This document shows positions 1-8,146 of a stretch of DNA of 64,000 bases, one piece after another. Under the pieces are notes generated by a model, which saw nothing but the letters and a program-made list of their open reading frames with translations, did no database searches and was not told where the DNA came from. Location of the stretch: assembly GCA_005402585.1 (NCBI GenBank), contig BIFP01000048.1:124001-188000 (forward strand), given 5' to 3'. Origin of the DNA: Micromonosporaceae bacterium KJ-029 (GTDB lineage: Bacteria; Actinomycetota; Actinomycetes; Mycobacteriales; Micromonosporaceae). A program made the translations under genes and the position numbers. Position 1 is the stretch's first letter; the number at the start of each line of letters is the position of its first letter.

Positions 1-1
1 G

Positions 2-1018
2 GACGTGTTCCTGATGAACTACCGCCGGTACGGGCAGTTCGCCGGGCAGGGCGTGATCGAGCCGGCGCAGTCGTACCTGGACGCCAGCAGCGCGATCAAG
101 GAGAGCGACTTCAGCCCACGCGCGCTGGACGCCTTCCGGTTCGACGGGCAGAACCTGACCTGCCTGCCGCAGAACCTGTCCTCGCTGGTCGTCTACTACA
201 ACGCCGACCTGTTCCAGGCCGCCGGCGTCGCCACGCCGTCACCCGGCTGGACCTGGGACGACTTCCTGGCCGCAGGGAAGGCGCTGACCCGCGACGGCCG
301 GTACGGGGTCGGCGTGGAGGCGTCCATCGCCCGGCTCGCGCCGTTCGTCTGGTCCAACCGCGGTGAGCTGGTCGACGACGAGGCCCGGCCGACCACGCTG
401 ACGCTGCGCGAGGACCCGGCCGCCCGGGAGGCCGTCGACTGGTTCCTCGACCTGCAGCTGCGCCACCGGGTCGTCCCGCCGGACGCGGAGGAGCAGAGCG
501 AGTCCAGCGAGGCCCGCTTCCTGCGCGGTACCCTCGGCATGTACCTGAGCAGCCGGGTCGCCGTGCCCACCCTGCGGACCATCTCCGGGTTCACCTGGGA
601 CGTCGCGTCGCTGCCGGTCGCACCGGGCGGGGTGCCGGCGTCGATCCTGCACAGCGACGCGTACTGCATGAGCGCCGGTCTGCCGGACCACCGGCCGGCG
701 TGGCGGTTCATCGAGTACGCGATGGGTGCCAGCGGGCAGCAGACGCTCGCCGAGTCGGGCCGGACCGTCCCGTCCCGGCTGGACGTGGCCGGCTCGCCGG
801 CGTTCCTGGACCCGGCCAAGCCGCCGCGCTCGTCGCAGGTCTTCCTCGACGCCGAACCGCACCTGCGCGCCACCCCACGCACCGCCACCTGGGCCCGGGT
901 CGAGAAGGAGGCGAACAAGCTGCTGGAGGAGGTGTTCTACGGCCGGGTCGACCGGGAGGAGGGGCTGCGCCAGCTGGAGGAGACCGTCCGTCCACTGTTC
1001 ACGTCGGCGGGCAAGTGA
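2..1018 (+). CDS. ABC transporter extracellular solute-binding protein, 5' end missing
   Basis: Sugar-type (family 1) substrate-binding lipoprotein of an ABC importer, cut by the left edge so that signal peptide and N-terminal lobe start are absent. The frame is open to base 2, so the GTG at 5 is internal. About 338 residues are visible, with the aromatic-rich VYYNADLF segment near residue 60 and a GWTWDDF segment near residue 80, both typical of maltose/glycerol-3-phosphate binding proteins. It is followed by an ATPase and a permease gene on the same strand, which fits an import operon. The substrate cannot be told from sequence. Confidence 0.88.
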   Translation, partial: DVFLMNYRRYGQFAGQGVIEPAQSYLDASSAIKESDFSPRALDAFRFDGQNLTCLPQNLSSLVVYYNADLFQAAGVATPSPGWTWDDFLAAGKALTRDGRYGVGVEASIARLAPFVWSNRGELVDDEARPTTLTLREDPAAREAVDWFLDLQLRHRVVPPDAEEQSESSEARFLRGTLGMYLSSRVAVPTLRTISGFTWDVASLPVAPGGVPASILHSDAYCMSAGLPDHRPAWRFIEYAMGASGQQTLAESGRTVPSRLDVAGSPAFLDPAKPPRSSQVFLDAEPHLRATPRTATWARVEKEANKLLEEVFYGRVDREEGLRQLEETVRPLFTSAGK

Positions 1019-1060
1019 GCGAGCGTCAGCGAGCGAATCATCAACCCAGTGCGGTAGTGC

Positions 1061-1100
1061 CTCATGTCGGCGCGCAGCGCAGCGGAGCGGCCGACATGAG
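1061..1100. repeat. Inverted repeat overlapping the ATPase start codon
   Basis: Two perfect 11-base arms, CTCATGTCGGC at 1061-1071 and GCCGACATGAG at 1090-1100, separated by 18 bases. The ATG of the next gene (1096) lies in the right arm, so a transcript hairpin would hide it. The preceding 1018-1060 segment (GAGCGAGCGTCAGCGAGCG) looks like the interspersed intergenic repeats common in Micromonospora; that comparison is from memory. Confidence 0.6.
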
Positions 1101-2106
1101 CGACGGGCCTCGGGGCACCATCCGGTTGGCGGCGCTGACCCGGTCGTACGGGCGGACCACCGCCGTCGACGGCATCGACCTGGAGGTGCGGGCCGGGGAG
1201 CTGATCACCCTGGTCGGCCCCTCCGGGTCGGGCAAGTCGACGATCCTGCGGCTGATCGCCGGGCTGGACCGGCCGGACGGCGGCCAGGTCCTGGTCGACG
1301 GCACGGACGTCGCCGCGGTGCCGCCGCACCGGCGCGCGGTGGCGATGGTCTTCCAGGACTACGCGCTGTTCCCGCACCTCACCGTGCTGGGCAACCTGAC
1401 CTTCGGGCTGCGGGTGCGGCGGGTGCGGCGTGCCGAGGCCGACCGGCGGGCCCGCGCCGCCGCCGAGCGGCTCGGCATCGGCGACCTGCTGGAGCGCTAC
1501 CCCGACCAGATGTCCGGCGGCCAGCGCCAGCGGGTGGCGCTGGCCCGGGCGCTGCTGCGCGACCCCAGCGTCTACCTGCTCGACGAGCCCCTGGCGAGCC
1601 TGGACGCGCAGCTGCGCTTCGCCACCCGCGCGGACCTGCTCGCCCTGCACCGGGAGCTGCGTACCACCACCATCCACGTCACGCACGACCAGCACGAGGC
1701 GATGACCCTGGGCGACCGGGTGGTCGTCCTCGCCGCCGGGCGGGTACGGCAGGTCGGTCCACCCCAACAGGTGTACGACGAGCCGGCCGACACGTTCGTC
1801 GCCGGGTTCCTCGGCAGCCCGCCGATGAACCTGGTCCCCGGCGGCGGGGTGCTCGGCGGCGACGAGGCGATGACCCTCGGCGTACGCCCGGAGGACCTGA
1901 CGCTCGACGACGCCGGACCGGTCACCGCGACGGTCGAGGCGGTGGAGGCGCTGGGCAGCGAGGCGATCCTGCTGACCCGCTGCCCGGACGGCACCCGGCT
2001 GACCGTCCGCACCGGACCCCGCCCCGGGGTCGGCCCGGGCGACGAGGTGCGGCTACTCGCCGACCGGCTGCACCGGTTCGACGCGGCCACCGGACGGCGC
2101 CGGTGA
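1096..2106 (+). CDS. ABC transporter ATP-binding protein (MalK/UgpC/PotA type)
   Basis: Cytoplasmic ATPase energising the importer whose binding protein lies just upstream. It has 336 residues. Walker A GPSGSGKST is near residue 41, the Q-loop FQDYALFPH follows, the signature SGGQRQRVAL is near residue 140, Walker B YLLDEPLASLD and the switch HVTHDQHEAM follow, and a C-terminal TOBE-like domain ends the protein. I chose ATG 1096 (SDGPRGTIRL) because the alignable N-terminus begins there; the frame is open further upstream through repeat DNA. It overlaps the permease by GTGA. Confidence 0.92.
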   Translation: MSDGPRGTIRLAALTRSYGRTTAVDGIDLEVRAGELITLVGPSGSGKSTILRLIAGLDRPDGGQVLVDGTDVAAVPPHRRAVAMVFQDYALFPHLTVLGNLTFGLRVRRVRRAEADRRARAAAERLGIGDLLERYPDQMSGGQRQRVALARALLRDPSVYLLDEPLASLDAQLRFATRADLLALHRELRTTTIHVTHDQHEAMTLGDRVVVLAAGRVRQVGPPQQVYDEPADTFVAGFLGSPPMNLVPGGGVLGGDEAMTLGVRPEDLTLDDAGPVTATVEAVEALGSEAILLTRCPDGTRLTVRTGPRPGVGPGDEVRLLADRLHRFDAATGRRR

Positions 2107-2978
2107 AGCGCCCCCGGCCACCGCTGACCGGCTGGGCGTTCCTCGCCCCGTACGCGATCGCGGTGGCCGTGCTGGTCGCGGTGCCGGCGCTGCTCAACCT
2201 GGGGTACGCGTTCACCGACCACACCGGACTGACCCGTGACCCGCAGTTCACCGGACTGGCCAACGTCCGCCGGATGCTCGACGACCGGTTCCTGCTGGAC
2301 AGCCTGGAGGCATCGCTGTTCCACGTGGCGCTCGCCGTACCGGTGCGGTTTCTCGCCGCGGTGGGGCTCGGCCTGCTGCTCGCCGCCCCGCGGCCCGGGG
2401 GACGCTGGTTCCGCACCGCCGTCTACCTGCCCACGGTCATCCCCGACGTGGCGCTGGCAGTGCTGTTCCTGTGGGTGCTCAACCCGCTGTACGGGCCGCT
2501 GAACCAGCTTCTCGGGCTGGTCGGGCATTCCGGGTACAACTGGCTCGCCGACCCGACCACCGCGCGCATCGGCGTGGTGCTGATGCTCGCCTTCCCGATC
2601 GGTGAGGGGTTCATCGTGGTCCTCGCCGCGCGCCGGCTGCTCGACGGTCGGCTGTACCAGGCGGCGGCGCTGGAGGGCTGCGGGCCGTTCGGGCAGTTGC
2701 GCCGGCTCACCCTGCCGCTGCTGGCACCGGTGCTGGTGCTGCTGGCGGTGCGGGACATCATCCTCACCCTGCAGGTCAACTTCGTGCCGGCGTACGTGCT
2801 CACCGACGGCCGGCCGGCCAACGCCACCCTGTACCTGCCGGTGTACATCTTCGACCAGGTCTTCGAGTTCTCCGGCTTCGCGTACGGCTCGCTGGTCACC
2901 ATCCTGCTGATGCTGATCACCGCCGTGATCATCACCGGGCTGCTGCTCGCCGTCCGACGCTGGCGGGTGCTGCGTTGA
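2103..2978 (+). CDS. ABC transporter permease (MalF/UgpA-like)
   Basis: Inner-membrane subunit of a sugar-type ABC importer, 291 residues, about six hydrophobic helices. The cytoplasmic EAA loop that contacts the ATPase is visible as AAALEGCGPFGQLRRLTLP near residue 185. GTG 2103 overlaps the ATPase stop by four bases (GTGA), which fixes the start. Importers of this class normally use two different permeases (MalF plus MalG); no second permease follows, and a lipoprotein gene comes next. The partner may lie upstream of the window, or this subunit may act as a homodimer. Confidence 0.9.
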   Translation: MKRPRPPLTGWAFLAPYAIAVAVLVAVPALLNLGYAFTDHTGLTRDPQFTGLANVRRMLDDRFLLDSLEASLFHVALAVPVRFLAAVGLGLLLAAPRPGGRWFRTAVYLPTVIPDVALAVLFLWVLNPLYGPLNQLLGLVGHSGYNWLADPTTARIGVVLMLAFPIGEGFIVVLAARRLLDGRLYQAAALEGCGPFGQLRRLTLPLLAPVLVLLAVRDIILTLQVNFVPAYVLTDGRPANATLYLPVYIFDQVFEFSGFAYGSLVTILLMLITAVIITGLLLAVRRWRVLR

Positions 2979-2995
2979 CCTGGCATCCTGCACCG

Positions 2996-3463
2996 ATGAG
3001 AATCCGGGCCATCGTCGCCGCCGTCGTCGTGCTCCCGCTGTTGGCCGCCTGCGGCGACGGCACCCGGGCGCCGACCGGCAGCCCTCGGGACATGCTGGCG
3101 AACCTGCCCAGCTGCGACCGGGTGCCGCTGGACCAGGAACCGGAGGTCAGCGCCGACGTGCCAGGGCTCGTCCTGCCCGACGGCGCCCGGGTCACCGGCG
3201 TGATCGAGCAGGGCGTGCTGACCACCGTGGAGGCCACCGTCCGGATGTCCCCGCTGGACGTACGCGCCCACTACGAGCAGCGCACCGACATCAACCTGCT
3301 GCGCGTCGAGGACGAGATCTTCGAGACCGAGGTGCTGGCCCGGGCACAGGACCGGCGGATGTACCTGCGGGCCGGGGCATTGTGCGCCGACGCCACCACG
3401 CTTACCGTCATGGTCGGTCCGGATTCCGAGGACGCGGGCCTGCCGGAATTCCGGTCGGGCTGA
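2996..3463 (+). CDS. Putative lipoprotein of unknown function
   Basis: 155 residues. It starts with a short positively charged segment and a hydrophobic stretch ending in the lipobox LLAAC (Cys near residue 19), so it is predicted to be lipidated and surface anchored. No recognised domain follows; the mature part is acidic. ATG 2996 is preferred over the upstream in-frame TTG 2975 because it gives a clean signal peptide. It lies 17 bases after the permease and may be co-transcribed, but nothing ties its role to the transporter. Confidence 0.75.
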   Translation: MRIRAIVAAVVVLPLLAACGDGTRAPTGSPRDMLANLPSCDRVPLDQEPEVSADVPGLVLPDGARVTGVIEQGVLTTVEATVRMSPLDVRAHYEQRTDINLLRVEDEIFETEVLARAQDRRMYLRAGALCADATTLTVMVGPDSEDAGLPEFRSG

Positions 3464-3514
3464 CCGCTCCGACAGCTGTCCTAACTGGGCGGTGCGTTTC
3501 CCGACACCTGCTCG

Positions 3515-3543
3515 GTGACGTTCGCCGATGCGGTGTCTAGCCT
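3515..3543 (+). promoter_or_regulatory. Candidate promoter of the beta-propeller gene
   Basis: GTGACG (3515-3520) and TAGCCT (3538-3543) are 17 bases apart and lie about 40 bases upstream of the ATG at 3584. A strong ribosome binding site, CAGGAGAC, sits just before that ATG. This is pattern matching only. Confidence 0.35.
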
Positions 3544-3583
3544 GCGCACGAAGGACCGTCCGTGTCCGGACAGGAGACACCCC

Positions 3584-5974
3584 ATGAGACTCATGCTCGC
3601 CCGACGACGTCGCGGGCTGACGGCGACGGCGCTGCTGGCGCTGGTCGCCACGGCCGCGTTGACGGCGTCGTCCCTCCCGCCACAAGCGGGGCCGTCGCTG
3701 GCCTCCAGCCTGCCCACCGGCCCCATGGAAGTACCCGATGAGTGGATGACCGCTCAGCGGATGAGTGACGGCAGCACCGACCTGTCCGCCGCCAAGTACG
3801 TCAACGCCCGTGGCGAGGCAAACCAGCTCGTCGCCAAGACCCGCAACTCCTACCGGCCGCTCGCCGAGCGGTCCTGGTCCTTCTTCGGCCCGGCCAACAT
3901 CGGCGGGCGGGTCGTCGACATCGCGGTGGATCCGCAGGTGCCCGACCAGGTGTTCATCGCCGCCGCCTCCGGCGGTGTGTGGAAGTCCAGCGACGCCGGC
4001 GCCACCTTCACCCCGGCGTGGCCGGACGGCTGGGGTCAGGCCATCGGCGCGGTCGCCATGACCAGCGACGGTGTCCTGTTCGCCGGCACCGGTGAGGCGC
4101 AGCCCGGTGGTGGCTCCATCACCTTCGGCGGCGACGGCGTCTACCGCTCCGCCGACCGGGGCGCCACCTGGAAGCGGGTCGGCCTGGCCGACAGCCACGC
4201 CATCGCCCGCTTCGCGATCGACCCGAGCAACGAGTCCCGGATCTTCGCGGCGGCCGCCGGTAACCTGTTCGTGCCCGGTGGCGAGCGCGGCGTCTACCTC
4301 AGCGAGAACGGCGGTGACAGCTGGCGGCAGGTCCTCGCCCCGCCGAACGACACCACCGGCGCCACCGAGGTCCTCATCGACCCGAGCAACCCCGGCCGGG
4401 TGTACGCCGCGATGTGGGACCACCGGCGTGAGCCGCACCAGCGCACCTACGGCGGCGACGGTTCCAGCCTCTGGCGTTCCGACGACGGCGGCGAGACCTG
4501 GCAGCGGATGACCACCGGCCTGCCCACCGACGCCGACCAGGGCCGTTGGGGTCTCGCGCTGGCACCGAGCAACCCGCAGCGCCTCTACGCGTACGTGGGT
4601 ACTGCCATCGGCCCGTTCCGGGCCTTCTACCGCTCCGACAACGGCGGCGACACCTGGACGCAGACCCCGGTCAGCTCCGGTCAGGCGTCGCAGTCGACGT
4701 TCAGCTGGTGGTTCGGCAAGCTCTTCGTCGATCCGGCCAACGAGAACCACGTGTTCCTGATGGGCGTCAACCTGATGCGCTCCACCAACGGTGCGCAGAG
4801 TTTCTCGTCCGTCGGCGGGGTGCACGCCGACCAGCACGCCATGCGCTGGGACCCGAAGGTCCCGGGCCGGGTCTACCTCGGCAACGACGGTGGCTTCTAC
4901 CGGTCGCAGAACAACGGCGCCAGCGGTTGGGTGAAGGCCACCGACGAGCGGTACACGCAGTTCTACACCGTCGACGTGGCCGAGACCGACCCGAGCCTGA
5001 AGGTCGGTGGCGCCCAGGACAACGGCTGCAACCGCGGCTACAACGGCGTCCTCGGCCCCTGGAACGCCATCGGCTGCGGTGACGGACTCCAGACCCTGAT
5101 CCACCCGGAGAACCCGAACATCGTCTTCGGGTGCAGCCAGTACGGCGCCTGCTACCGGTCGGAGAACGCCGGCGGCACGCCACGCCAGAACATCGGGACC
5201 GGCCAGACCACGTCGCAGCGACGCAACTGGCTGACCCCGCTGCAGTTTGACCCGAACGACCCGAACATCATGTACTACGCCGGCAACATCGTGAACCGGT
5301 CGACGGACAACGGTCGTACCTGGACGCCGATCAGCCCCGACCTCACCGGCGGCGGCCCGAACGACCCGTCCGGCTACCCGTGGGGCACGATCAGCGCGCT
5401 CGCCGCCGCGCCCAGTGACGGCAACACGCTGTACGTCGGCACCGACGACGGCAAGCTCTGGTGGACCAACGACCTCGGCGCGAACTGGCACCAGGTCGAC
5501 CCAGCGCAGCTGCCGGGCACCTGGGTGACCCGCGTCGCGGTCAACCCGAAGGACGCGAAGATCGCGTACGCCACGTTCTCCGGTTTCCGGTCCGGCAGCA
5601 GCCGGGCGCACGTGAAGATGACCCGTGACGGCGGGCGCACCTGGAGCGACATCGGGCAGGGCCTGCCCGACGCGCCGGTCAACTCGATCATCCCGACCGC
5701 CGACGGGCTGCTGCTTGTCGGCACCGACGTCGGGGTCTACATGTCCGCCTGGAACGGCGGCGAGTGGGCGGCGCTCGGCGCGAACCTGCCGAAGGCGGCG
5801 GTGATGTACCTGCGCTACCACGAGCCGTCGCGGCAGCTGACCGCCGCCACGTTCGGCCGGGGCATCTACGACACCACGGTGCCGCGCTGCCCGGCGTCCT
5901 CCACCAAGCTGCCCCTGAAGAACCCGGGGGTCGGCGTGGTGGGCGTGCTGTCGTCCTGCAACGCGAACAAGTAG
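3584..5974 (+). CDS. Secreted Asp-box (BNR/sortilin-like) beta-propeller protein
   Basis: 796-residue secreted protein. An Arg-rich N-terminus and a hydrophobic core (residues about 9-30) form a signal peptide. The rest is built of repeated Asp-box motifs of the form S-x-D/N-x-G-x-T/S-W: SSDAGATF, SADRGATW, SENGGDSW, SDDGGETW, SDNGGDTW, STDNGRTW, TRDGGRTW. These place it in the sialidase/sortilin (Vps10) propeller superfamily, which includes xyloglucanase-like GH74 folds. I see no clear sialidase or GH74 catalytic residues, so the enzymatic role is open. ATG 3584 has a good ribosome binding site and gives the signal peptide; the frame runs open upstream to 3515. Confidence 0.88.
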   Translation: MRLMLARRRRGLTATALLALVATAALTASSLPPQAGPSLASSLPTGPMEVPDEWMTAQRMSDGSTDLSAAKYVNARGEANQLVAKTRNSYRPLAERSWSFFGPANIGGRVVDIAVDPQVPDQVFIAAASGGVWKSSDAGATFTPAWPDGWGQAIGAVAMTSDGVLFAGTGEAQPGGGSITFGGDGVYRSADRGATWKRVGLADSHAIARFAIDPSNESRIFAAAAGNLFVPGGERGVYLSENGGDSWRQVLAPPNDTTGATEVLIDPSNPGRVYAAMWDHRREPHQRTYGGDGSSLWRSDDGGETWQRMTTGLPTDADQGRWGLALAPSNPQRLYAYVGTAIGPFRAFYRSDNGGDTWTQTPVSSGQASQSTFSWWFGKLFVDPANENHVFLMGVNLMRSTNGAQSFSSVGGVHADQHAMRWDPKVPGRVYLGNDGGFYRSQNNGASGWVKATDERYTQFYTVDVAETDPSLKVGGAQDNGCNRGYNGVLGPWNAIGCGDGLQTLIHPENPNIVFGCSQYGACYRSENAGGTPRQNIGTGQTTSQRRNWLTPLQFDPNDPNIMYYAGNIVNRSTDNGRTWTPISPDLTGGGPNDPSGYPWGTISALAAAPSDGNTLYVGTDDGKLWWTNDLGANWHQVDPAQLPGTWVTRVAVNPKDAKIAYATFSGFRSGSSRAHVKMTRDGGRTWSDIGQGLPDAPVNSIIPTADGLLLVGTDVGVYMSAWNGGEWAALGANLPKAAVMYLRYHEPSRQLTAATFGRGIYDTTVPRCPASSTKLPLKNPGVGVVGVLSSCNANK

Positions 5975-6008
5975 GTCGTTCACGGGCCGTCTCCCGGCCG
6001 GGACGTCC

Positions 6009-6043
6009 GGAGGCCACCTCCCCCTTGCGGGGGGGTGGCCTCC
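6009..6043. terminator. Strong hairpin between convergent genes
   Basis: Near-perfect 15-16 bp stem (GGAGGCCACCTCCCCC against GGGGGGGTGGCCTCC) with a TTGC-centred loop. It sits between the stop codons of the propeller gene (+) and pdxY (-), so it probably ends transcription from both sides. Confidence 0.8.
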
Positions 6044-6050
6044 GCCGTTG

Positions 6051-6902
6051 CTACCGAAGCCGGCGGGCGGGGAACCGTGCCGGCGGGTCGGCGATCGCCG
6101 CCTGGGCGGCGATCAGTTGGAGTTCCCGGGTGCCGGCCGCCAGGGTGGCCTCCAGCACGGCGAAGATCGAGGCGGTGGTGCGTTCCAGCGCCGTGGCGGG
6201 CGATCCGGTCGTGCTCAGGTGCGCGAGGTACAGCGCGGCGGTGACATCGCCGCCGCCGTTCGGGCTGATCGGCAGCAGCGGAGTCGTCACCGCCCAGGCG
6301 CCCTCGTCGGACACCGCGACCACCTCCAGCGAGCCGGCCGGCAGGTCGCCGTGCAGCACGCTGGTGACCAGCACATGCCGCGGGCCGGTCGCGCGTACCA
6401 CGTCGACGGCCGCCAGCAGCTGATCGAGGGAGTCCGTCGGCCGGTCGGCGAGGAACTCCAGCTCGAACTGGTTCGGGGTGACGATGTCCGCCCGGGGGAC
6501 CACCACGTCGCGCAGGTACTCCGGGATGCCCGGCCGGACGAACATGCCGCGGCCGAGGTCGCCCATCACCGGGTCACAGCAGTAGACGGCGTCCGGGTTG
6601 GCGGCCTTCACCCGGTCCACCGCGTCGAGGATCACCGCACCCATCGCCGGGTCACCCTGGTAGCCGGACAGGACCGCGTCGGCGCTGCCGAGGACGCCAC
6701 GGTCGGCGATGCCGGCGATCACCTCGGCGACGTCGGCCGGGGCGAGCAGCGGGCCGCGCCACGCGCCGTAGCCGGTGTGGTTGGAGAAGTGCACGGTCAG
6801 CACCGGCCAGACCTCGTGCCCGAGCCGTTGCAGGGGGAACACCGCGGCGGAGTTGCCGACGTGACCGTAGGCGACCGAGGACTGGATGGACAGGATCTTC
6901 AC
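6051..6902 (-). CDS. pdxY: Pyridoxal kinase PdxY
   Basis: Cytoplasmic ribokinase-fold enzyme of vitamin B6 salvage, phosphorylating pyridoxal with ATP. It has 283 residues, the usual PdxY length. The N-terminus KILSIQSSVAYGHVGN, the SGYQGD loop, CDPVMGD and the TPNQFELEFL segment are all PdxY/PdxK hallmarks, and the late GGGDVTAALYLAH region corresponds to the anion-hole/catalytic Asp loop (usually GTGD; here GGGD). The start is GTG 6902. It is convergent with the propeller gene and has no operon partner. Confidence 0.93.
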   Translation of the reverse strand: MKILSIQSSVAYGHVGNSAAVFPLQRLGHEVWPVLTVHFSNHTGYGAWRGPLLAPADVAEVIAGIADRGVLGSADAVLSGYQGDPAMGAVILDAVDRVKAANPDAVYCCDPVMGDLGRGMFVRPGIPEYLRDVVVPRADIVTPNQFELEFLADRPTDSLDQLLAAVDVVRATGPRHVLVTSVLHGDLPAGSLEVVAVSDEGAWAVTTPLLPISPNGGGDVTAALYLAHLSTTGSPATALERTTASIFAVLEATLAAGTRELQLIAAQAAIADPPARFPARRLR

Positions 6903-7023
6903 CGTCTCATCATGGCGGTTGCGGATCCTCGATCGGCTCAGGGCCCGGATCTTCGTGACGAACTGTCGGCAAGGCGGTCGGTTCGGGCTTGATGCGAGGT
7001 CAAACGGCCTGCTGGCGCGCTTC

Positions 7024-7308
7024 TCAGCCCGGTTCGGCTGGCACGGTTGCTGTACGCCGTTGCTGTACTGCTGGCGTGGACCGGTCGGCCTCCCTGGCCC
7101 ATCCGAGGAAGCGTCGGTGCAGCACGCCGGCCGGTGTCCAGGGCATGTCCTCGGTGGCCTGGACGAGATAGCTGCCGAGGTAGAGGGTCAGCGACACCGG
7201 AGCATCGGCGTACTCCGCCCGCAGCTCGCGTTTCCGGGTCGGGCAGGGCCAGGGCAGGTCGCAGCCTCCGCAGCTCCAGATCGGCATGACCGGGCCGTGG
7301 GTGGTCAC
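7024..7308 (-). CDS. Small conserved actinobacterial protein, unknown function
   Basis: 94 residues starting at GTG 7308, overlapping the stop of the upstream gene by GTGA. It contains WSCGGC and WPCP motifs near residues 12-22 that could bind zinc or iron, followed by a DMPWTPAGVLHRRFLGW segment that I recognise as recurring in Streptomyces and Micromonospora hypothetical proteins. It is the last of three tiny leftward genes. No function is assigned. Confidence 0.65.
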   Translation of the reverse strand: MTTHGPVMPIWSCGGCDLPWPCPTRKRELRAEYADAPVSLTLYLGSYLVQATEDMPWTPAGVLHRRFLGWAREADRSTPAVQQRRTATVPAEPG

Positions 7309-7484
7309 CGGACACCACCGAGGAACCGATCAGTGATCGTCCGGGCCTGCCGGCTGGTCGCCCACTCCACCTGCCAGCACGGGTACGGCGCCAGCCGCGA
7401 CCACCACGCGTGGCAGCCGACGCACATGCCGTCGACCCCACGGACGTGAACCGCAAGGATGGCCTGCTCCTGCCCGTCGTTCAC
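7305..7484 (-). CDS. Tiny hypothetical protein
   Basis: 59 residues if started at GTG 7484, which has a GGGGAG-type ribosome binding site and overlaps the stop of the upstream gene by GTGA; the frame is open further upstream. It contains MCVGCHAWW (CxxC) and a second Cys in YPCWQVEW. It is the middle gene of a translationally coupled trio. Function unknown. Confidence 0.6.
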   Translation of the reverse strand: MNDGQEQAILAVHVRGVDGMCVGCHAWWSRLAPYPCWQVEWATSRQARTITDRFLGGVR

Positions 7485-7666
7485 TGCTCCCCCTCCCCCG
7501 GCCAGTGGCCACGATTGATCGGAATCCGATGACGGGCGCGACACGGCAACTCAGCTCCACACCGGCAGACCCACCGCCACCGCCGCCAACACCACGCCGG
7601 CCGATGCCGACGCGCGAGGGTCAGCGCGACCGCCAGGACGTACTCGTCGTACGAGACCCGCCTCAT
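7481..7666 (-). CDS. Tiny basic Cys-containing hypothetical protein
   Basis: 61 residues from ATG 7666 (RRVSYDEYV). It is strongly basic and Trp/Arg/Cys-rich (WCWRRWRWVCRCGAEL), with a possible metal site. It is the first gene of the leftward trio and is divergent from the GntR gene at 7923; the intergenic DNA may carry shared control. The frame extends upstream to 7855 but without a convincing start. Function unknown. Confidence 0.55.
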   Translation of the reverse strand: MRRVSYDEYVLAVALTLARRHRPAWCWRRWRWVCRCGAELPCRARHRIPINRGHWPGEGEQ

Positions 7667-7922
7667 CGACGCATCACCGCTCCCTGAGCCATGAACTGTC
7701 GTGCCGGCCAATGTGAAGGGAGCACCGCCGCCTCCTCGTGCCGCAGCTATCGGAGGCGTGGATGCCCGATCGCGGGGGATGCGCCGGACATCCGCGCCAG
7801 CGAGGACGGCCCACAGCGCCAACCGAGGGAATCGACCTCCTCCGCAACCTCCCATAGGTACCGTTGGGTAGTCAAGGCTGACGTAGGTGGTCTACTCGTG
7901 TTGCCAACCGAGGGGAAACACC
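7667..7922. promoter_or_regulatory. Divergent control region between the tiny-gene trio and the GntR gene
   Basis: 256 bases between divergent starts. The GntR side has a GAGGGGA ribosome binding site just before GTG 7923, and partly palindromic DNA around 7880-7900 (CTGACGTAGGTGGTCTAC) that could be an operator. No gene is supported here. Confidence 0.35.
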
Positions 7923-8138
7923 GTGCCACCGCGTTACCGCTACGAGCAGATCGCCGACGACCTCGCCGAACGCATCGCATCCGGCGAGTTCCCACCGGGC
8001 TCCAAGCTGCCCAGCCGACGGGAGTTGATCGAGCACTACGGGGTCACCGAGCCCGTGATCGACCGCGCCATGCAGATCCTACGAATCAAGGGAATGACCG
8101 AGACCCTGCCCGGCGTAGGCGTCTTCGTAGCAGAATAG
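7923..8138 (+). CDS. GntR-family regulator consisting of the DNA-binding domain only
   Basis: 71 residues from GTG 7923. It is a complete GntR winged helix (YEQIADDLAERIASGEFPPGSKLPSRREL, then GVTEPVIDRAMQIL and GVGVFV) with no C-terminal ligand-binding domain. Full-length GntR proteins have about 230 residues or more, but short ones occur in actinobacterial mobile and accessory DNA. It lies 8 bases before the large membrane-protein gene, so it probably controls that gene and perhaps the divergent trio. Confidence 0.85.
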   Translation: MPPRYRYEQIADDLAERIASGEFPPGSKLPSRRELIEHYGVTEPVIDRAMQILRIKGMTETLPGVGVFVAE

Positions 8139-8146
8139 CCCGATAA

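Noticed and set aside
2423..5983. Very long minus-strand open frame (1186 codons) antisense to the permease and propeller genes
   Set aside because: Composition-driven shadow frame in GC-rich DNA: it is rich in Arg/Gly/Val/His without any domain, and it runs across several genes with clear homology on the other strand.
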